From Dyella japonica A8 (lineage in GTDB: Bacteria > Pseudomonadota > Gammaproteobacteria > Xanthomonadales > Rhodanobacteraceae): DNA of 64,000 nucleotides. This document shows, piece by piece, positions 9,034 through 17,567 of the stretch (the stretch's first letter is position 1; each line of letters starts with the position of its first letter). Position numbers and translations under genes: made by a program. A model generated the notes under the pieces. That model searched no databases. It was given only the letters and a program-made list of their open reading frames with translations, and was not told where the DNA came from. The stretch lies in assembly GCF_000725385.1 (NCBI RefSeq), contig NZ_CP008884.1, forward strand, positions 1,240,001 to 1,304,000. The letters run 5' to 3'.

Positions 9034-9624
9034 TCAATGGGAGGTTCGGGTGATCTTCTGCCCCTGAACTCCCAGCCCGCCCATCAACCCCTTCTGCCCA
9101 AAGATGAACACGTAGACATCGGAGTTGAGATTGTCGGTCGTCATCGACTTCGCCGTACCGGAATCCACGACGACCACACTGGGGCCAACCCCTACCGACC
9201 AGCCGCTCGACTTATTCAGGTAGGCAAGCGATTGATCGTTGGCGAGAAACATCACCTGGGAAAACTTCTGCGCACCCGCCTGAAGCCCGAACGATGCTGC
9301 CGAGATGTTGTACTTGGCAGTGACCTTGCCTTGCTCGATCAGCACACCATTGCCTTCCAGGCCACCCACCATCAGCCCGGCTTTGACAATGCCTGGAAAG
9401 ACCAGGATGGCCCGGGATTTGGCGCCTATCTGCTTGGCCTTCGGTTCACTGGCATACAGCGCGTTCAGCGCCGCGAAACTGTCACGTTCGAGCGTTGGGT
9501 CGTTCGAGTCTGAAGCTGCGGTTGCATGCACGCGGCCCGGAAAGAGCAACATGGCGGACGCGGAACACGCGATGGCAGCGATCAACAAGGAAGTAACTGC
9601 AGCAGATCGCATGGGTTTGAACAT
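9034..9624 (-). CDS. Lipid-binding SYLF (YSC84-like) domain protein, exported
   Basis: I place the start at ATG 9624 (196 residues) because GGAAGGAG lies about 9 nt upstream. Upstream in-frame codons lack such a site. Residues 1-30 form a signal peptide (hydrophobic run with Ala/Leu/Ile, cut near V-H-A). The body has the SYLF hallmarks: A-K-A-R-A-I-L-V-F-P-G-like segment (here SRAILVFPGIVKAGLMVGG), then GNGVLIEQG, SFGLQAGAQ, a W-S-V-G-V-G segment and final G-Q-K-G-L-M-G-G. SYLF proteins bind phosphoinositides in eukaryotes. Bacterial homologues are periplasmic or outer-membrane associated with no settled function. It is a single gene between the DUF2092 pair and the arylsulfatase. Confidence 0.88.
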   Translation of the reverse strand: MFKPMRSAAVTSLLIAAIACSASAMLLFPGRVHATAASDSNDPTLERDSFAALNALYASEPKAKQIGAKSRAILVFPGIVKAGLMVGGLEGNGVLIEQGKVTAKYNISAASFGLQAGAQKFSQVMFLANDQSLAYLNKSSGWSVGVGPSVVVVDSGTAKSMTTDNLNSDVYVFIFGQKGLMGGLGVQGQKITRTSH

Positions 9625-9797
9625 GGCATCGACTCCTTCCGGTTTGACCATCAAATGGCGATGTGGAAGACACCTGCGACGAACGCGTGACTGCATGCCG
9701 TGATCGACCGGGTGCTCACGGCAGGCGCTGGATGGGGGCCGAGCTGGCGCGATCGTTCGGTGCCATGCTCCCTTCGCGGTGCCCTGAAACAAGGAGT

Positions 9798-9825
9798 GAG
9801 GGGAGCAGGCAAGCCTGCTCCCCTC
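9798..9825 (-). terminator. Strong hairpin downstream of the arylsulfatase
   Basis: A perfect 13-bp inverted repeat, GAGGGGAGCAGGC with an AA centre, sits about 60 nt past the arylsulfatase stop on the minus strand. No long T-run follows, so termination is likely but not certain. Confidence 0.6.
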
Positions 9826-9883
9826 GGCCAAGGAAACGGCGCACTACCCCACGGCAGGAGGTGCGTCGTCTCTCGAAGGGGGC

Positions 9884-11668
9884 TTAGTCCCCACCTCCGG
9901 GAGCGATGGTGACGCCGCTCTTCTGCAAGGCATCGCGCACGTGCTGGAAGCGCTCGTATTGCTGCAGCGTGATCGGGCCAGAGTAGGCTTCGCTCTGCTG
10001 CTTGCGCGGCGGGTACTTCACATAGGTCTTCATCAGCTCGTTCACCGCCTGGCTGAAGGCCGGCAGCGTCCAGGTGCGTTCCGTGAAGTTATTCATGAAC
10101 AGGTCGTAGCGCTCCTGCGGGTCTTGCCACAGATCGAAAATCTGGGGCACCGCGGCAACGTACTTCTCCTGGCCCTTCCAGCCCAGGTTGCTGTCCACGG
10201 CCAGGCCGCCCGTGCTCACACCATCATCGCCGCGAAGATTGAACACGGCCTTGTAGTTGCCCAAGCGCACGGCACCCGGGGACAGCTCGTTTTCAGTGAA
10301 GTAGAACCACGACTTGCGGGCCGACTTGCCCGTGCCGAACAGCACCGGCGACATGTCGAAGCTGTCGAAGATGATCGGCTTGTTCTCGCGATCGTTGGTC
10401 GGCAGGTTCAGGCCGGCAAGATTGGCAAAGGTTGCCATGAAATCCAGGCTGCCGAGGATGTCGTAGTTGCGCGAATTGCCCTTGATGTGACCTGGCCAGG
10501 CGATGACCGCAGGTACGCGGGCGCCACCTTCGCGCACCGTGCCCTTGGTGCCACGGAACGGCGTGTAGCCTGCATCCGGATACACGTCCTGCCACGCACC
10601 ATTGTCGGTGGTGAACACGATCACCGTGTTGTTCTCGATGCCAAGCTCCTTGATCTTGTCCAGGACGTGGCCAACGCGGGTGTCGAGTTCGACGATCGAG
10701 TCGGCGTATTTGCTCTTGGACAGCGACTTGCCGATGAAGTCGGGGTGCGGCATGTTGGGCTGGTGCACCTTCATGAAATTGACGCTCATGAAGAAGGGCT
10801 TGCCCGATTTGCCAGCGCTATCGAGATAGTCGAGCGTTGCCTTTTCGACATAGCCATCGATAAAGGGGATGCCCACGACACCCTTGTCAGGCGTATCGAC
10901 ATACTCGCCGTTGACCTTCCACAGCTCCTTGGGCTTCTCCCCGGCATTGGCCTCGAGTGCTCCCAGGGTCGACTTGGTGAACAGTTCGCGCAATTCCGGG
11001 CTCATGTCCGGGAACCACTTGGGATCGGTATAGGTGTAGGCGTTGAGGTGATACAGCAGCGCGTACTTCATCACGTCATAGCCATGGGCGTTGGGCAACG
11101 CGTAGTCCGACTCGCCAAGATGCCACTTGCCCACGAAGAATGTCTGGTAGTTGGCGCCCTTGAGCACCGAGGCCAGTGTCCACTCGGCATGCGGAAGGCC
11201 GCCGCCCTGGCCCTGGAATGACACGGTGGTCATGCCGCTGCGGTTGGGGATACGGCCGGTCTGGATCGCCGCACGACCCGGGGTGCAACTGGGCTGCCCG
11301 TAAAAATCGAAGAACGTCATGCCTTCCGCGGCAAGACGATCCAGATTGGGGGTGGGCATGCCACGCCCTTCGCCACCACCGTAGACACCCAGATCGCCCC
11401 AGCCCACGTCATCGGCCACGATCAGCACGATGTTGGGCTTGCTTCCCCGGTAATTGCCTTTGGCGGCCTCGGGCGATGGCGTCGCCGTGTCGGGCGCCTG
11501 AGCCGTTGGCGCGGACAATTGAGCCGCTTGCGCCGACTGTGGCGTGGTTGAAGCTGCCGACTCGACAGCCCCCTGGTTTGCCGTTGCATTGTTGCTTGAT
11601 GAACAGGCGGCTCCAAGCACCACTAGCAGTGCGATGGCCGTTCGTGACAACCCTGAAATCCAGCGCAT
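9884..11668 (-). CDS. Arylsulfatase, lipoprotein, formylglycine-dependent
   Basis: A 594-residue sulfatase. The N-terminus carries a lipoprotein signal with lipobox VLGAAC (Cys 22), then a low-complexity Ser/Ala/Thr/Pro linker to about residue 72. The sulfatase domain begins with NIVLIVADDVGWGDLG, whose double Asp binds the metal. The formylglycine site is C-T-P-G-R at 128-132, the C-x-P-x-R type matured by formylglycine-generating enzyme. Later motifs include GKWHLGE and FTTDNGAW, both typical of the family. Reaction: hydrolysis of sulfate esters, here probably tethered in the periplasm or at the outer membrane. Substrate unknown. No carbohydrate-specific neighbours are present, and the adjacent TonB receptor reads away from it. 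No FGE-type gene is in view, so maturation depends on a gene elsewhere. Confidence 0.9.
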   Translation of the reverse strand: MRWISGLSRTAIALLVVLGAACSSSNNATANQGAVESAASTTPQSAQAAQLSAPTAQAPDTATPSPEAAKGNYRGSKPNIVLIVADDVGWGDLGVYGGGEGRGMPTPNLDRLAAEGMTFFDFYGQPSCTPGRAAIQTGRIPNRSGMTTVSFQGQGGGLPHAEWTLASVLKGANYQTFFVGKWHLGESDYALPNAHGYDVMKYALLYHLNAYTYTDPKWFPDMSPELRELFTKSTLGALEANAGEKPKELWKVNGEYVDTPDKGVVGIPFIDGYVEKATLDYLDSAGKSGKPFFMSVNFMKVHQPNMPHPDFIGKSLSKSKYADSIVELDTRVGHVLDKIKELGIENNTVIVFTTDNGAWQDVYPDAGYTPFRGTKGTVREGGARVPAVIAWPGHIKGNSRNYDILGSLDFMATFANLAGLNLPTNDRENKPIIFDSFDMSPVLFGTGKSARKSWFYFTENELSPGAVRLGNYKAVFNLRGDDGVSTGGLAVDSNLGWKGQEKYVAAVPQIFDLWQDPQERYDLFMNNFTERTWTLPAFSQAVNELMKTYVKYPPRKQQSEAYSGPITLQQYERFQHVRDALQKSGVTIAPGGGD

Positions 11669-12452
11669 GACCGGAACCTCCTTAGGTAGTAGCCCGCAAC
11701 CGATGTAGTCGGAAGTCCATTTGACTGCAGGGGAAAGGGTGAGCGACAGCGGATAGCTACCTAGTGAGCAATGGGTAAATCTACCTACGTTGTGACGCCG
11801 GTTGAGTGCTTAGGGGGCGTGCGTGCCCTGGCCTTACGTCGTCATACGCATGGCATTGCCACCGGCTCAGCCGGAAGCAGGGGGAACAGGTCGCCGTCGA
11901 TGGCAGCGTTGCCAATGGCAACAACTGTTCCTGTGGCGCCCAGCGAGGAAAGCCCCTTCCAGGATCAAGTGGTCCCCCGCCTGGTGGACGGGCCTGTCTT
12001 GCCGTCGTCGGTGGCAAGGGGGGAGGTTGGGGTCCAGTGAGGGTGGGCGATCAAGCCTGTGGCCACAGGATGAGAGACGCGATTCATCTGGACTACCAAT
12101 GCATTGGCAAAGACGGCCCCGGCCTGGCGGGCGCTGAGCCGGCGCCGGTAGGCCGTCACGTCGCCGGGCGTCAATGGTCAGGGATAACCCACCAGAAACC
12201 GGTAAACACACCTCAATCGTCGGCAAACTCCGTGATATGGCCGCCAATGTAGCCTAACATCGCATTGGAGAGCCGGCCGCCACGACGACAGGGCACGGTG
12301 ACACGAGACTCCAAAAGGCTGTTCTCGCGGCTAGCTCCCAAGTAGGCGTGAGGGGCAGGCATGACTTCTGGGGCAGGCGTGGGTCGGGTTAGAATGGCAA
12401 TGTTATAACGTATCGAAAATAACAAGATCACCGCCCCCTTCCCGGAATCACG
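11669..12452. other. Gene-poor 0.8 kb region between arylsulfatase and TonB receptor
   Basis: I see no supported gene. Short frames on both strands (for example plus 11806-12252 and minus 11867-12247) lack ribosome sites and family-like composition. Next to the arylsulfatase start are two related sites: GCTACCTAG near 11756 and the palindrome GGTA-N4-TACC at 11774-11785 within a CTACCTACGT context, about 106 bp upstream of the ATG, suitable for an operator. The right end holds the TonB receptor promoter and dyad. Confidence 0.5.
12390..12424 (+). promoter_or_regulatory. Promoter -10 and palindromic operator-like site upstream of the TonB receptor
   Basis: A -10-like TAGAAT lies at 12390-12395. 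Just after it, TGTTAT at 12401-12406 and ATAACA at 12419-12424 form a perfect 6-bp dyad with a 12-nt spacer, and GTTATAAC at 12402-12409 is itself palindromic. The left half AATGTTATA matches the left half of known Zur boxes as I remember them, but the right half does not. The position, over the expected start site, fits a repressor. The regulator is unproven. Confidence 0.5.
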
Positions 12453-14654
12453 ATGAAACGTACCCTGCTTGCCGCGAGTCTTGTCGTTGCCTTTGGCGCC
12501 GTCCCCGCCGCCTTTGCCCAGACCAGCCCGACCCCGGATACCAGCAACGTCGCCACGCCCAACACCTCCGGCGGCGGCGACGCGGCCACCAGCAGCGCCA
12601 CGCGCAATCAACCCGCCAAGGTGAAGCAGCTCAGCGCCATCAGCGTGAGCGCGGCGCTGGACCAGTCGCGCAACTCGCTTTCGCCTGACACCGGCAGCAG
12701 CCAGTACGTGATCGACCAGAAGGCCATCCAGCAATTGCCGCTGGGTGATTCCACCCCGCTCAACCAGGTGATCCTGCAGGCGCCGGGCGTGGTGCAGGAT
12801 TCCTACGGCGGCGTGCACGTTCGTGGCGACCACGCGAACCTGCAGTACCGCATCAATGGCGTGATCATCCCCGAGTCGATTTCCGGCTTCGGCCAGACCC
12901 TGGATGCGCGCACCATCCAGAGCGTGAAACTGCTCGACGGCGCGCTGCCGGCGCAGTACGGCCTGCGCACGGCCGCCGTGGTGGATATCGACACCAAGAG
13001 CGGCCATGACCTGGGCAATGGCGGTAGCGTCGGCATCACCGGTGGCTCGTTCGGCACGCTGAACCCGAATGCCTCGGTGTGGGGCAGCAACGATCGCTGG
13101 AGCTGGTTCGTCACCGCCAACTACATGGAGAACGATGTCGGCATCGAGAACCCGACCTCGAGCCGCAAGCCCATCCATGACCACACCAACCAGGTGAAGG
13201 GCTTCGGTGACATCTCCTACCTGATCAACGACAACACGCGCCTCAGTTTCATGTTCGGCGCGACCAATAACCGCTTCCAGATTCCCAACAACCCGAACCA
13301 GACGCCGCAGTTCGGCTACCTGGACACGGTGAACTTCAACTCCGCCGACCTCAACGAGCGCCAGCAGGAAAAGACGCGCTTCGGCGTGCTCTCGCTGCAG
13401 GGCAAGTGGGGCAAGACGGATTACCAGGTGTCGGTAGGCCAGCGTTACAGCAGTGTGGGTTTCGATCCGGACGATGTCGGCGACCTGATGTTCAACGGCG
13501 TCGCCTCCACCATTCGCCGCAGCAACCGGGCCGACACCCTGCAGGCCGATTTCTCCACGCCATTGGGCGACAGCCACACGCTGCGCTACGGTCTCTATGG
13601 CGAATTCGAACGCGGCAACATCAGCAATAATTCGCTGGTGTTCCCGGCCAATCCGGACGGCTCGCAGGCGAGCACCACCCCGATTGGTATCTACGATGCG
13701 ACGAAACTGTTGGCCCGCACCTATTCGGCCTACCTGCAGGACGAGTGGAGCATCGGCGACAAGTGGACGGTGAACTACGGCCTGCGCGGTGATCGCTACG
13801 AACTGTTCCGTACCGAAAGCCAGCTCAGCCCACGCCTGGGCGTGGTCTACCAGGCCACCGACAGCACCACCATCCACGCCGGCTACTCGCGCTACTTCAC
13901 GCCGCCGGCGACGGAAGTGATCGATGACAGCAACATCGCGCGCTTCGACGGCACCACCAACCAGCTGCCGAGCGGCGGCAACAACCTGCCGCTGGCCGAG
14001 CGCTCCGACTACTACGACCTCGGTATCCAGCAGCAGGTCGGCTCCACGCTCACGCTGGGCGTGGATGCGTACTACCGCCAGGTGCGCCGCCTGCAGGACG
14101 AAGGCCAGTTCGGCGCGGCGCTGATCTACTCCAATTTCAACTATGACTACGGCCGCGTCCGTGGCGTGGAGTTCACCGCCAACTACGACAACGGCCCGAT
14201 CACGGCGTACTTCAATGCGGCGTTCAGCCGTGCCATGGGCAAGCGCGTGATGACCGGCCAGTACAACTTCAGTCCAGAAGAGCTGGCCTACATCTACGAC
14301 AACTGGATCCATCTCGACCACGACCAGAAGCTGGCCTCGTCCGGTGGCATCACCTACTCGTTCACCAAGGCCACGCGCGTGGGCGCCGATTACATCTTCG
14401 GCAGCGGCCTGCGCAAGGGCGCGCCGGGTGTGCCCAATGGCGCTTCGCTGCCGTACTACTTCCAGCTCAACCTCAACGTGGGTCACGACTTCACCTTCGG
14501 CAGCTTCGGCACGGTGAAGACGCAGCTGGCGGTGATCAACGTGCTCGACCGCACCTACGAGCTGCGTGACGGCACCGGCGTGGGCGTGGGTGCGCCGCAG
14601 TTCGGCCCACGTCGCGGCGTGTACCTGAGCCTGCAGAAGGATTTCAGTTTCTAA
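12453..14654 (+). CDS. TonB-dependent outer-membrane receptor
   Basis: A 733-residue protein with a signal peptide (MKRTLLAASLVVAFGAVPAA, cut after A-F-A). Residues about 60-190 form the plug: L-N-Q-V-I-L-Q-A-P-G-V-V-type segment, GGVHVRGDHANLQYRINGV (the RG...INGV core of plug domains) and VKLLDGALPAQYGLRTAAVVDI. The rest is a beta-barrel with alternating aromatic strands, and the last residue is Phe (KDFSF), as needed for BamA-assisted insertion. The Ser/Thr/Asn-rich stretch 23-55 before the plug is longer than needed for a simple TonB box. Substrate is unknown. No siderophore, sugar or metal gene is adjacent. The upstream palindrome suggests repressor control, perhaps by metal or nutrient. 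Confidence 0.93.
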   Translation: MKRTLLAASLVVAFGAVPAAFAQTSPTPDTSNVATPNTSGGGDAATSSATRNQPAKVKQLSAISVSAALDQSRNSLSPDTGSSQYVIDQKAIQQLPLGDSTPLNQVILQAPGVVQDSYGGVHVRGDHANLQYRINGVIIPESISGFGQTLDARTIQSVKLLDGALPAQYGLRTAAVVDIDTKSGHDLGNGGSVGITGGSFGTLNPNASVWGSNDRWSWFVTANYMENDVGIENPTSSRKPIHDHTNQVKGFGDISYLINDNTRLSFMFGATNNRFQIPNNPNQTPQFGYLDTVNFNSADLNERQQEKTRFGVLSLQGKWGKTDYQVSVGQRYSSVGFDPDDVGDLMFNGVASTIRRSNRADTLQADFSTPLGDSHTLRYGLYGEFERGNISNNSLVFPANPDGSQASTTPIGIYDATKLLARTYSAYLQDEWSIGDKWTVNYGLRGDRYELFRTESQLSPRLGVVYQATDSTTIHAGYSRYFTPPATEVIDDSNIARFDGTTNQLPSGGNNLPLAERSDYYDLGIQQQVGSTLTLGVDAYYRQVRRLQDEGQFGAALIYSNFNYDYGRVRGVEFTANYDNGPITAYFNAAFSRAMGKRVMTGQYNFSPEELAYIYDNWIHLDHDQKLASSGGITYSFTKATRVGADYIFGSGLRKGAPGVPNGASLPYYFQLNLNVGHDFTFGSFGTVKTQLAVINVLDRTYELRDGTGVGVGAPQFGPRRGVYLSLQKDFSF

Positions 14655-14679
14655 GCTTCCCAGTCAGCTGGGCCGATGC

Positions 14680-14724
14680 CCCCGCCATAGCCTTCCTCCT
14701 CCCCCTCACGAGGCTATGGCGGGG
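14680..14724 (+). terminator. 13-bp stem hairpin after the TonB receptor gene
   Basis: CCCCGCCATAGCC at 14680-14692 pairs with GGCTATGGCGGGG at 14712-14724 across a 19-nt pyrimidine-rich loop. No U-run follows. It sits between the receptor stop (14654) and midA, so it likely insulates the two. Confidence 0.6.
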
Positions 14725-14764
14725 CATGGGTTAAACTTCCCGCGTTTCCCTGCAGGCAACGCGC

Positions 14765-15958
14765 ATGTCTTCCCGACTTCCCGATCCCGGCGCTGATGAG
14801 CGCGCCCATTCCGACCGGCTGCTGACGCGCCTGCGCGAGGAAATCGCCGCGCACGGGCCCATGCCGTTCTCGCAGTACATGGAGCGTTGCCTCTATGCGC
14901 CGGGCCTGGGTTACTACAGCGCGGGCAAGACCAAGTTCGGCGAGGCGGGCGATTTCGTCACTGCGCCGGAGCTGGGCGAGCTGTTTGCGCGCTGCGTGGT
15001 GAATGCCGCGTACCCGGTGATCCAGATGCTGGGCGAAAACGCCGACTTCCTCGAGCTTGGCGGTGGCAGTGGCGCCTTTGCGGAAGCGGCCATCAAGGCA
15101 TTTGCCGCCAACGGGACGGTGCCGCGCCGTTATTACATCCTCGAACCCAGCGCCGACCTGCGCGAGCGCCAGCGCGAACGTCTGGAAACGGCGCTGCCGG
15201 CGGACCTGTTCGCCCACGTGCTGTGGCTGGATCGTCCACCCGAACAGGACTGGCAGGGCGTGCTGTTCGCCAACGAAGTGATCGACGCCTTGCCGACCAC
15301 GCGTTTCGCCATGAAGGCCGGCGAGGTGTACGAGGAGTATGTCGCGCTGGATGGCGAAGGCCGCCTGATGCGCGTCGATCGTCCCGCGGATGCGCTGGTG
15401 TCGGGCGCGGTGCGGCACGTCGAGCGCGACCTCGAGGCGGAGTTCCCTGACGGGTACCGCTCGGAAATCCTGCCGCAGCTGCCGTACTGGATCCAGGCCG
15501 TGGCCGGCTCGCTCACCGCAGGCATGATGCTGTTCATCGACTACGGTTACGTACGGCGCGAGTACTACCTGCCCGAGCGCAACGACGGCACCCTGCGCGC
15601 GTTCTATCGCCATCGCGCGCACAACGATCCGCTGCATTTCCCGGGACTCAACGACCTCACCGCATCGGTGGATTTCACCGCGCTGGCCGAGGCGGGCAAC
15701 AGCGCCGGCTTCGGCGTGGCCGGCTACATGCCACAGGCGCAGTTCCTGATCGGCAGCGGGCTGCAGGACATCTTTGGGGCCGCTTATGAAAGCGCGCCCG
15801 ACGAGGCCGTCCGCTACAGCCTCGCCCAGCAAGTGAAGAAGCTCACCCTGCCCGACCAGATGGGCGAGCGCTTCCAGGTGATGTTGTTCGCGCGCGGCAT
15901 GGACGTGTTGCCGCTGCCGGCCGAACTGCTCGAGGCGGATCAGGGTGATCGGCTCTGA
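14765..15958 (+). CDS. Class I SAM-dependent methyltransferase, MidA/NDUFAF7 family (DUF185)
   Basis: 397 residues, the usual length for the family. Landmarks: the N-terminal G-P-M-P-F-S-Q-Y-M segment, the conserved YYSAGKTKFGEAGDFVTAPELG block, the SAM-binding loop FLELGGGSGAFAEA near residue 95, and VLFANEVIDALPTTRF in the middle. The mitochondrial member NDUFAF7 symmetrically dimethylates an arginine of a complex I subunit. The bacterial target is not established. Upstream is the receptor gene, isolated by a hairpin. Downstream a membrane protein begins close by, its longest frame overlapping the midA stop by 14 nt. Cytosolic enzyme. Confidence 0.9.
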   Translation: MSSRLPDPGADERAHSDRLLTRLREEIAAHGPMPFSQYMERCLYAPGLGYYSAGKTKFGEAGDFVTAPELGELFARCVVNAAYPVIQMLGENADFLELGGGSGAFAEAAIKAFAANGTVPRRYYILEPSADLRERQRERLETALPADLFAHVLWLDRPPEQDWQGVLFANEVIDALPTTRFAMKAGEVYEEYVALDGEGRLMRVDRPADALVSGAVRHVERDLEAEFPDGYRSEILPQLPYWIQAVAGSLTAGMMLFIDYGYVRREYYLPERNDGTLRAFYRHRAHNDPLHFPGLNDLTASVDFTALAEAGNSAGFGVAGYMPQAQFLIGSGLQDIFGAAYESAPDEAVRYSLAQQVKKLTLPDQMGERFQVMLFARGMDVLPLPAELLEADQGDRL

Positions 15959-16013
15959 CATACGTCAGGCTGGCTTGGCATCTTCAATCGGTATGCAAGG
16001 ACATTTTTCCGCG

Positions 16014-17354
16014 ATGGATACACGGAATCGCCATGGCTGGCTGTTGTTTGTCGCCACACTGTTTTGCGTGCTGGCGGCGCAGGCCCTGCTGATCTTCAAC
16101 CCCGGCTATCTGAGCCATGATGAGCTGCAGTGGGGCTATTACGCCCAACAGATCAGCGGCGGCTTCTTCAGCAACGGCTTGTGGGGCGACCTGCACGCGT
16201 TCCAGTATCGACCGCTGACCTTTTCGCTGTGGATCGAGCTGTCGCGCCGCCTGTTTGAGCATCCTTACGCCTTCCATGCCATTCTCGTAGGTTGGGGCGC
16301 CATCAATGCGGGCCTGTTGGCTGTGCTGATGCGGCGAAGCGGTGCGAGTGTCGCGGTTGCCTGGTTGGCCGCCCTGGTGTTCGCGCTCGGCCCTTATGCG
16401 GCACACACGCACGGATGGGTGGCTACGATCGCTGATCTCATCTGGGTGAGCTGCGCCCTACTGATTGCCTCGCTGTTGAAGAGCGGCGTGCGGTTGGCCT
16501 TTGCGCTTCCGGTGATGTTTGCGCTCTGCGCGATGGCCTTGCTCGCGAAAGAGTCCGCCATTGTCATTCCGGCTCTGATTGCGCTCGGCTGGTGGTTCTC
16601 GGGTCGCGAGAAGCGTTGGGGATGGGCCTTCGTGGCCACGGCCGCGCCGGTGGCGATTTACCTCGCCCTGCGCCTGAACTCGATTCTGTTCGCGGGCGGC
16701 AATACAGGCTCCATCTACCAGTGGAGCGTGATGAACATTCCCGCGCGCTGGTTCGAATACCAGGTGTTCCCCATGCTGACCGGCCGTCTTGGCGCGGGCG
16801 ACTTCCTCGCCAAGGGGCTGGCAAACCGGGCGATCATCGTGGCCATGGCGTGGTGGCTGCTGCTTGCATGGTCACTGGGTCGTGCAGGTGGGCGTTGGTT
16901 GGCGGCGTTCCTGCTGGGAGGCGTGGTGGCGCTGGGGCCTGTGCTCGTGCTGGCAGATGCCGCCAATCACTACGGCTATGGCTTCGCGGCCGTCACGGCG
17001 GCCGTATGTGCGCTTGCGTGGAAGCGGCTCGCTGTGACAGGCCGTGTCATCGTGGTGTTGATCGGCGCGATGTGCGTGTGGCACGGCGTAAACATCATTC
17101 GCAGCATGCATGATATCGGCGTCAAGCAGGCGCATTTCTCGCCACAGTTGGCCGAAGCCGTGGCCTCGAATCCATCGCCGGTCCGCTTGCGTCCGGAGAA
17201 TGAAAGGGATCGCTGGATCTATATCCGCCTTACCCACGACATTCCTGCCTATCGAGGCGTGCCTATCGGCGATCGGGTGCAGCTGGTACCGCAGGGAGAG
17301 TCGGCCGATTATCTGATTAGGAATGACGGTAGCCTGCAACGCACGAATCACTGA
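16014..17354 (+). CDS. Polytopic membrane protein resembling GT39-type lipid-dependent glycosyltransferases
   Basis: I prefer ATG 16014 (446 residues, with AAGGAC about 12 nt upstream). An ATG at 15993 in the same frame is also possible. The chain has roughly ten membrane segments, starting with LLFVATLFCVLAAQALLIF. The first exported loop carries NPGYLSHDELQWGYYAQ, where the D-E pair matches the catalytic acid position of GT39/ArnT/PMT-like enzymes. The C-terminal 75 residues are soluble and presumably periplasmic. These proteins transfer sugars from polyprenyl phosphate to lipids, glycans or proteins. No donor-synthesis genes are nearby. Family assignment is by topology and the D-E motif only, so moderately sure. 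Confidence 0.72.
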   Translation: MDTRNRHGWLLFVATLFCVLAAQALLIFNPGYLSHDELQWGYYAQQISGGFFSNGLWGDLHAFQYRPLTFSLWIELSRRLFEHPYAFHAILVGWGAINAGLLAVLMRRSGASVAVAWLAALVFALGPYAAHTHGWVATIADLIWVSCALLIASLLKSGVRLAFALPVMFALCAMALLAKESAIVIPALIALGWWFSGREKRWGWAFVATAAPVAIYLALRLNSILFAGGNTGSIYQWSVMNIPARWFEYQVFPMLTGRLGAGDFLAKGLANRAIIVAMAWWLLLAWSLGRAGGRWLAAFLLGGVVALGPVLVLADAANHYGYGFAAVTAAVCALAWKRLAVTGRVIVVLIGAMCVWHGVNIIRSMHDIGVKQAHFSPQLAEAVASNPSPVRLRPENERDRWIYIRLTHDIPAYRGVPIGDRVQLVPQGESADYLIRNDGSLQRTNH

Positions 17355-17567
17355 TTCGCACAGGTCAAAAAGGGGCAACGCACCCGCCAGACTTAGTGAG
17401 ATCACCCGGTGTTTCGGCATCGCGCAGGTCGAGGTGCACCAGCGTGCAGTGGCGTTTCCTGGCCCGGTCCGGTGCGGGCGCTGATCTCGTCGCCAGGCAC
17501 CGGCCATCCTGTCTATCGGGAGTGAAAACCGGCAGAATTCTGCCATGGATGGCTATTTCACGATTCA

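Noticed and set aside
11806..12252. Possible small gene in the gap before the TonB receptor
   Set aside because: No ribosome site, Gly/Pro/Arg-rich shadow-like composition, and open frames of similar length on both strands.
12213..14486. A 757-codon frame antisense to the TonB receptor
   Set aside because: Shadow of the receptor gene with low-complexity Val/Ala/Arg composition.
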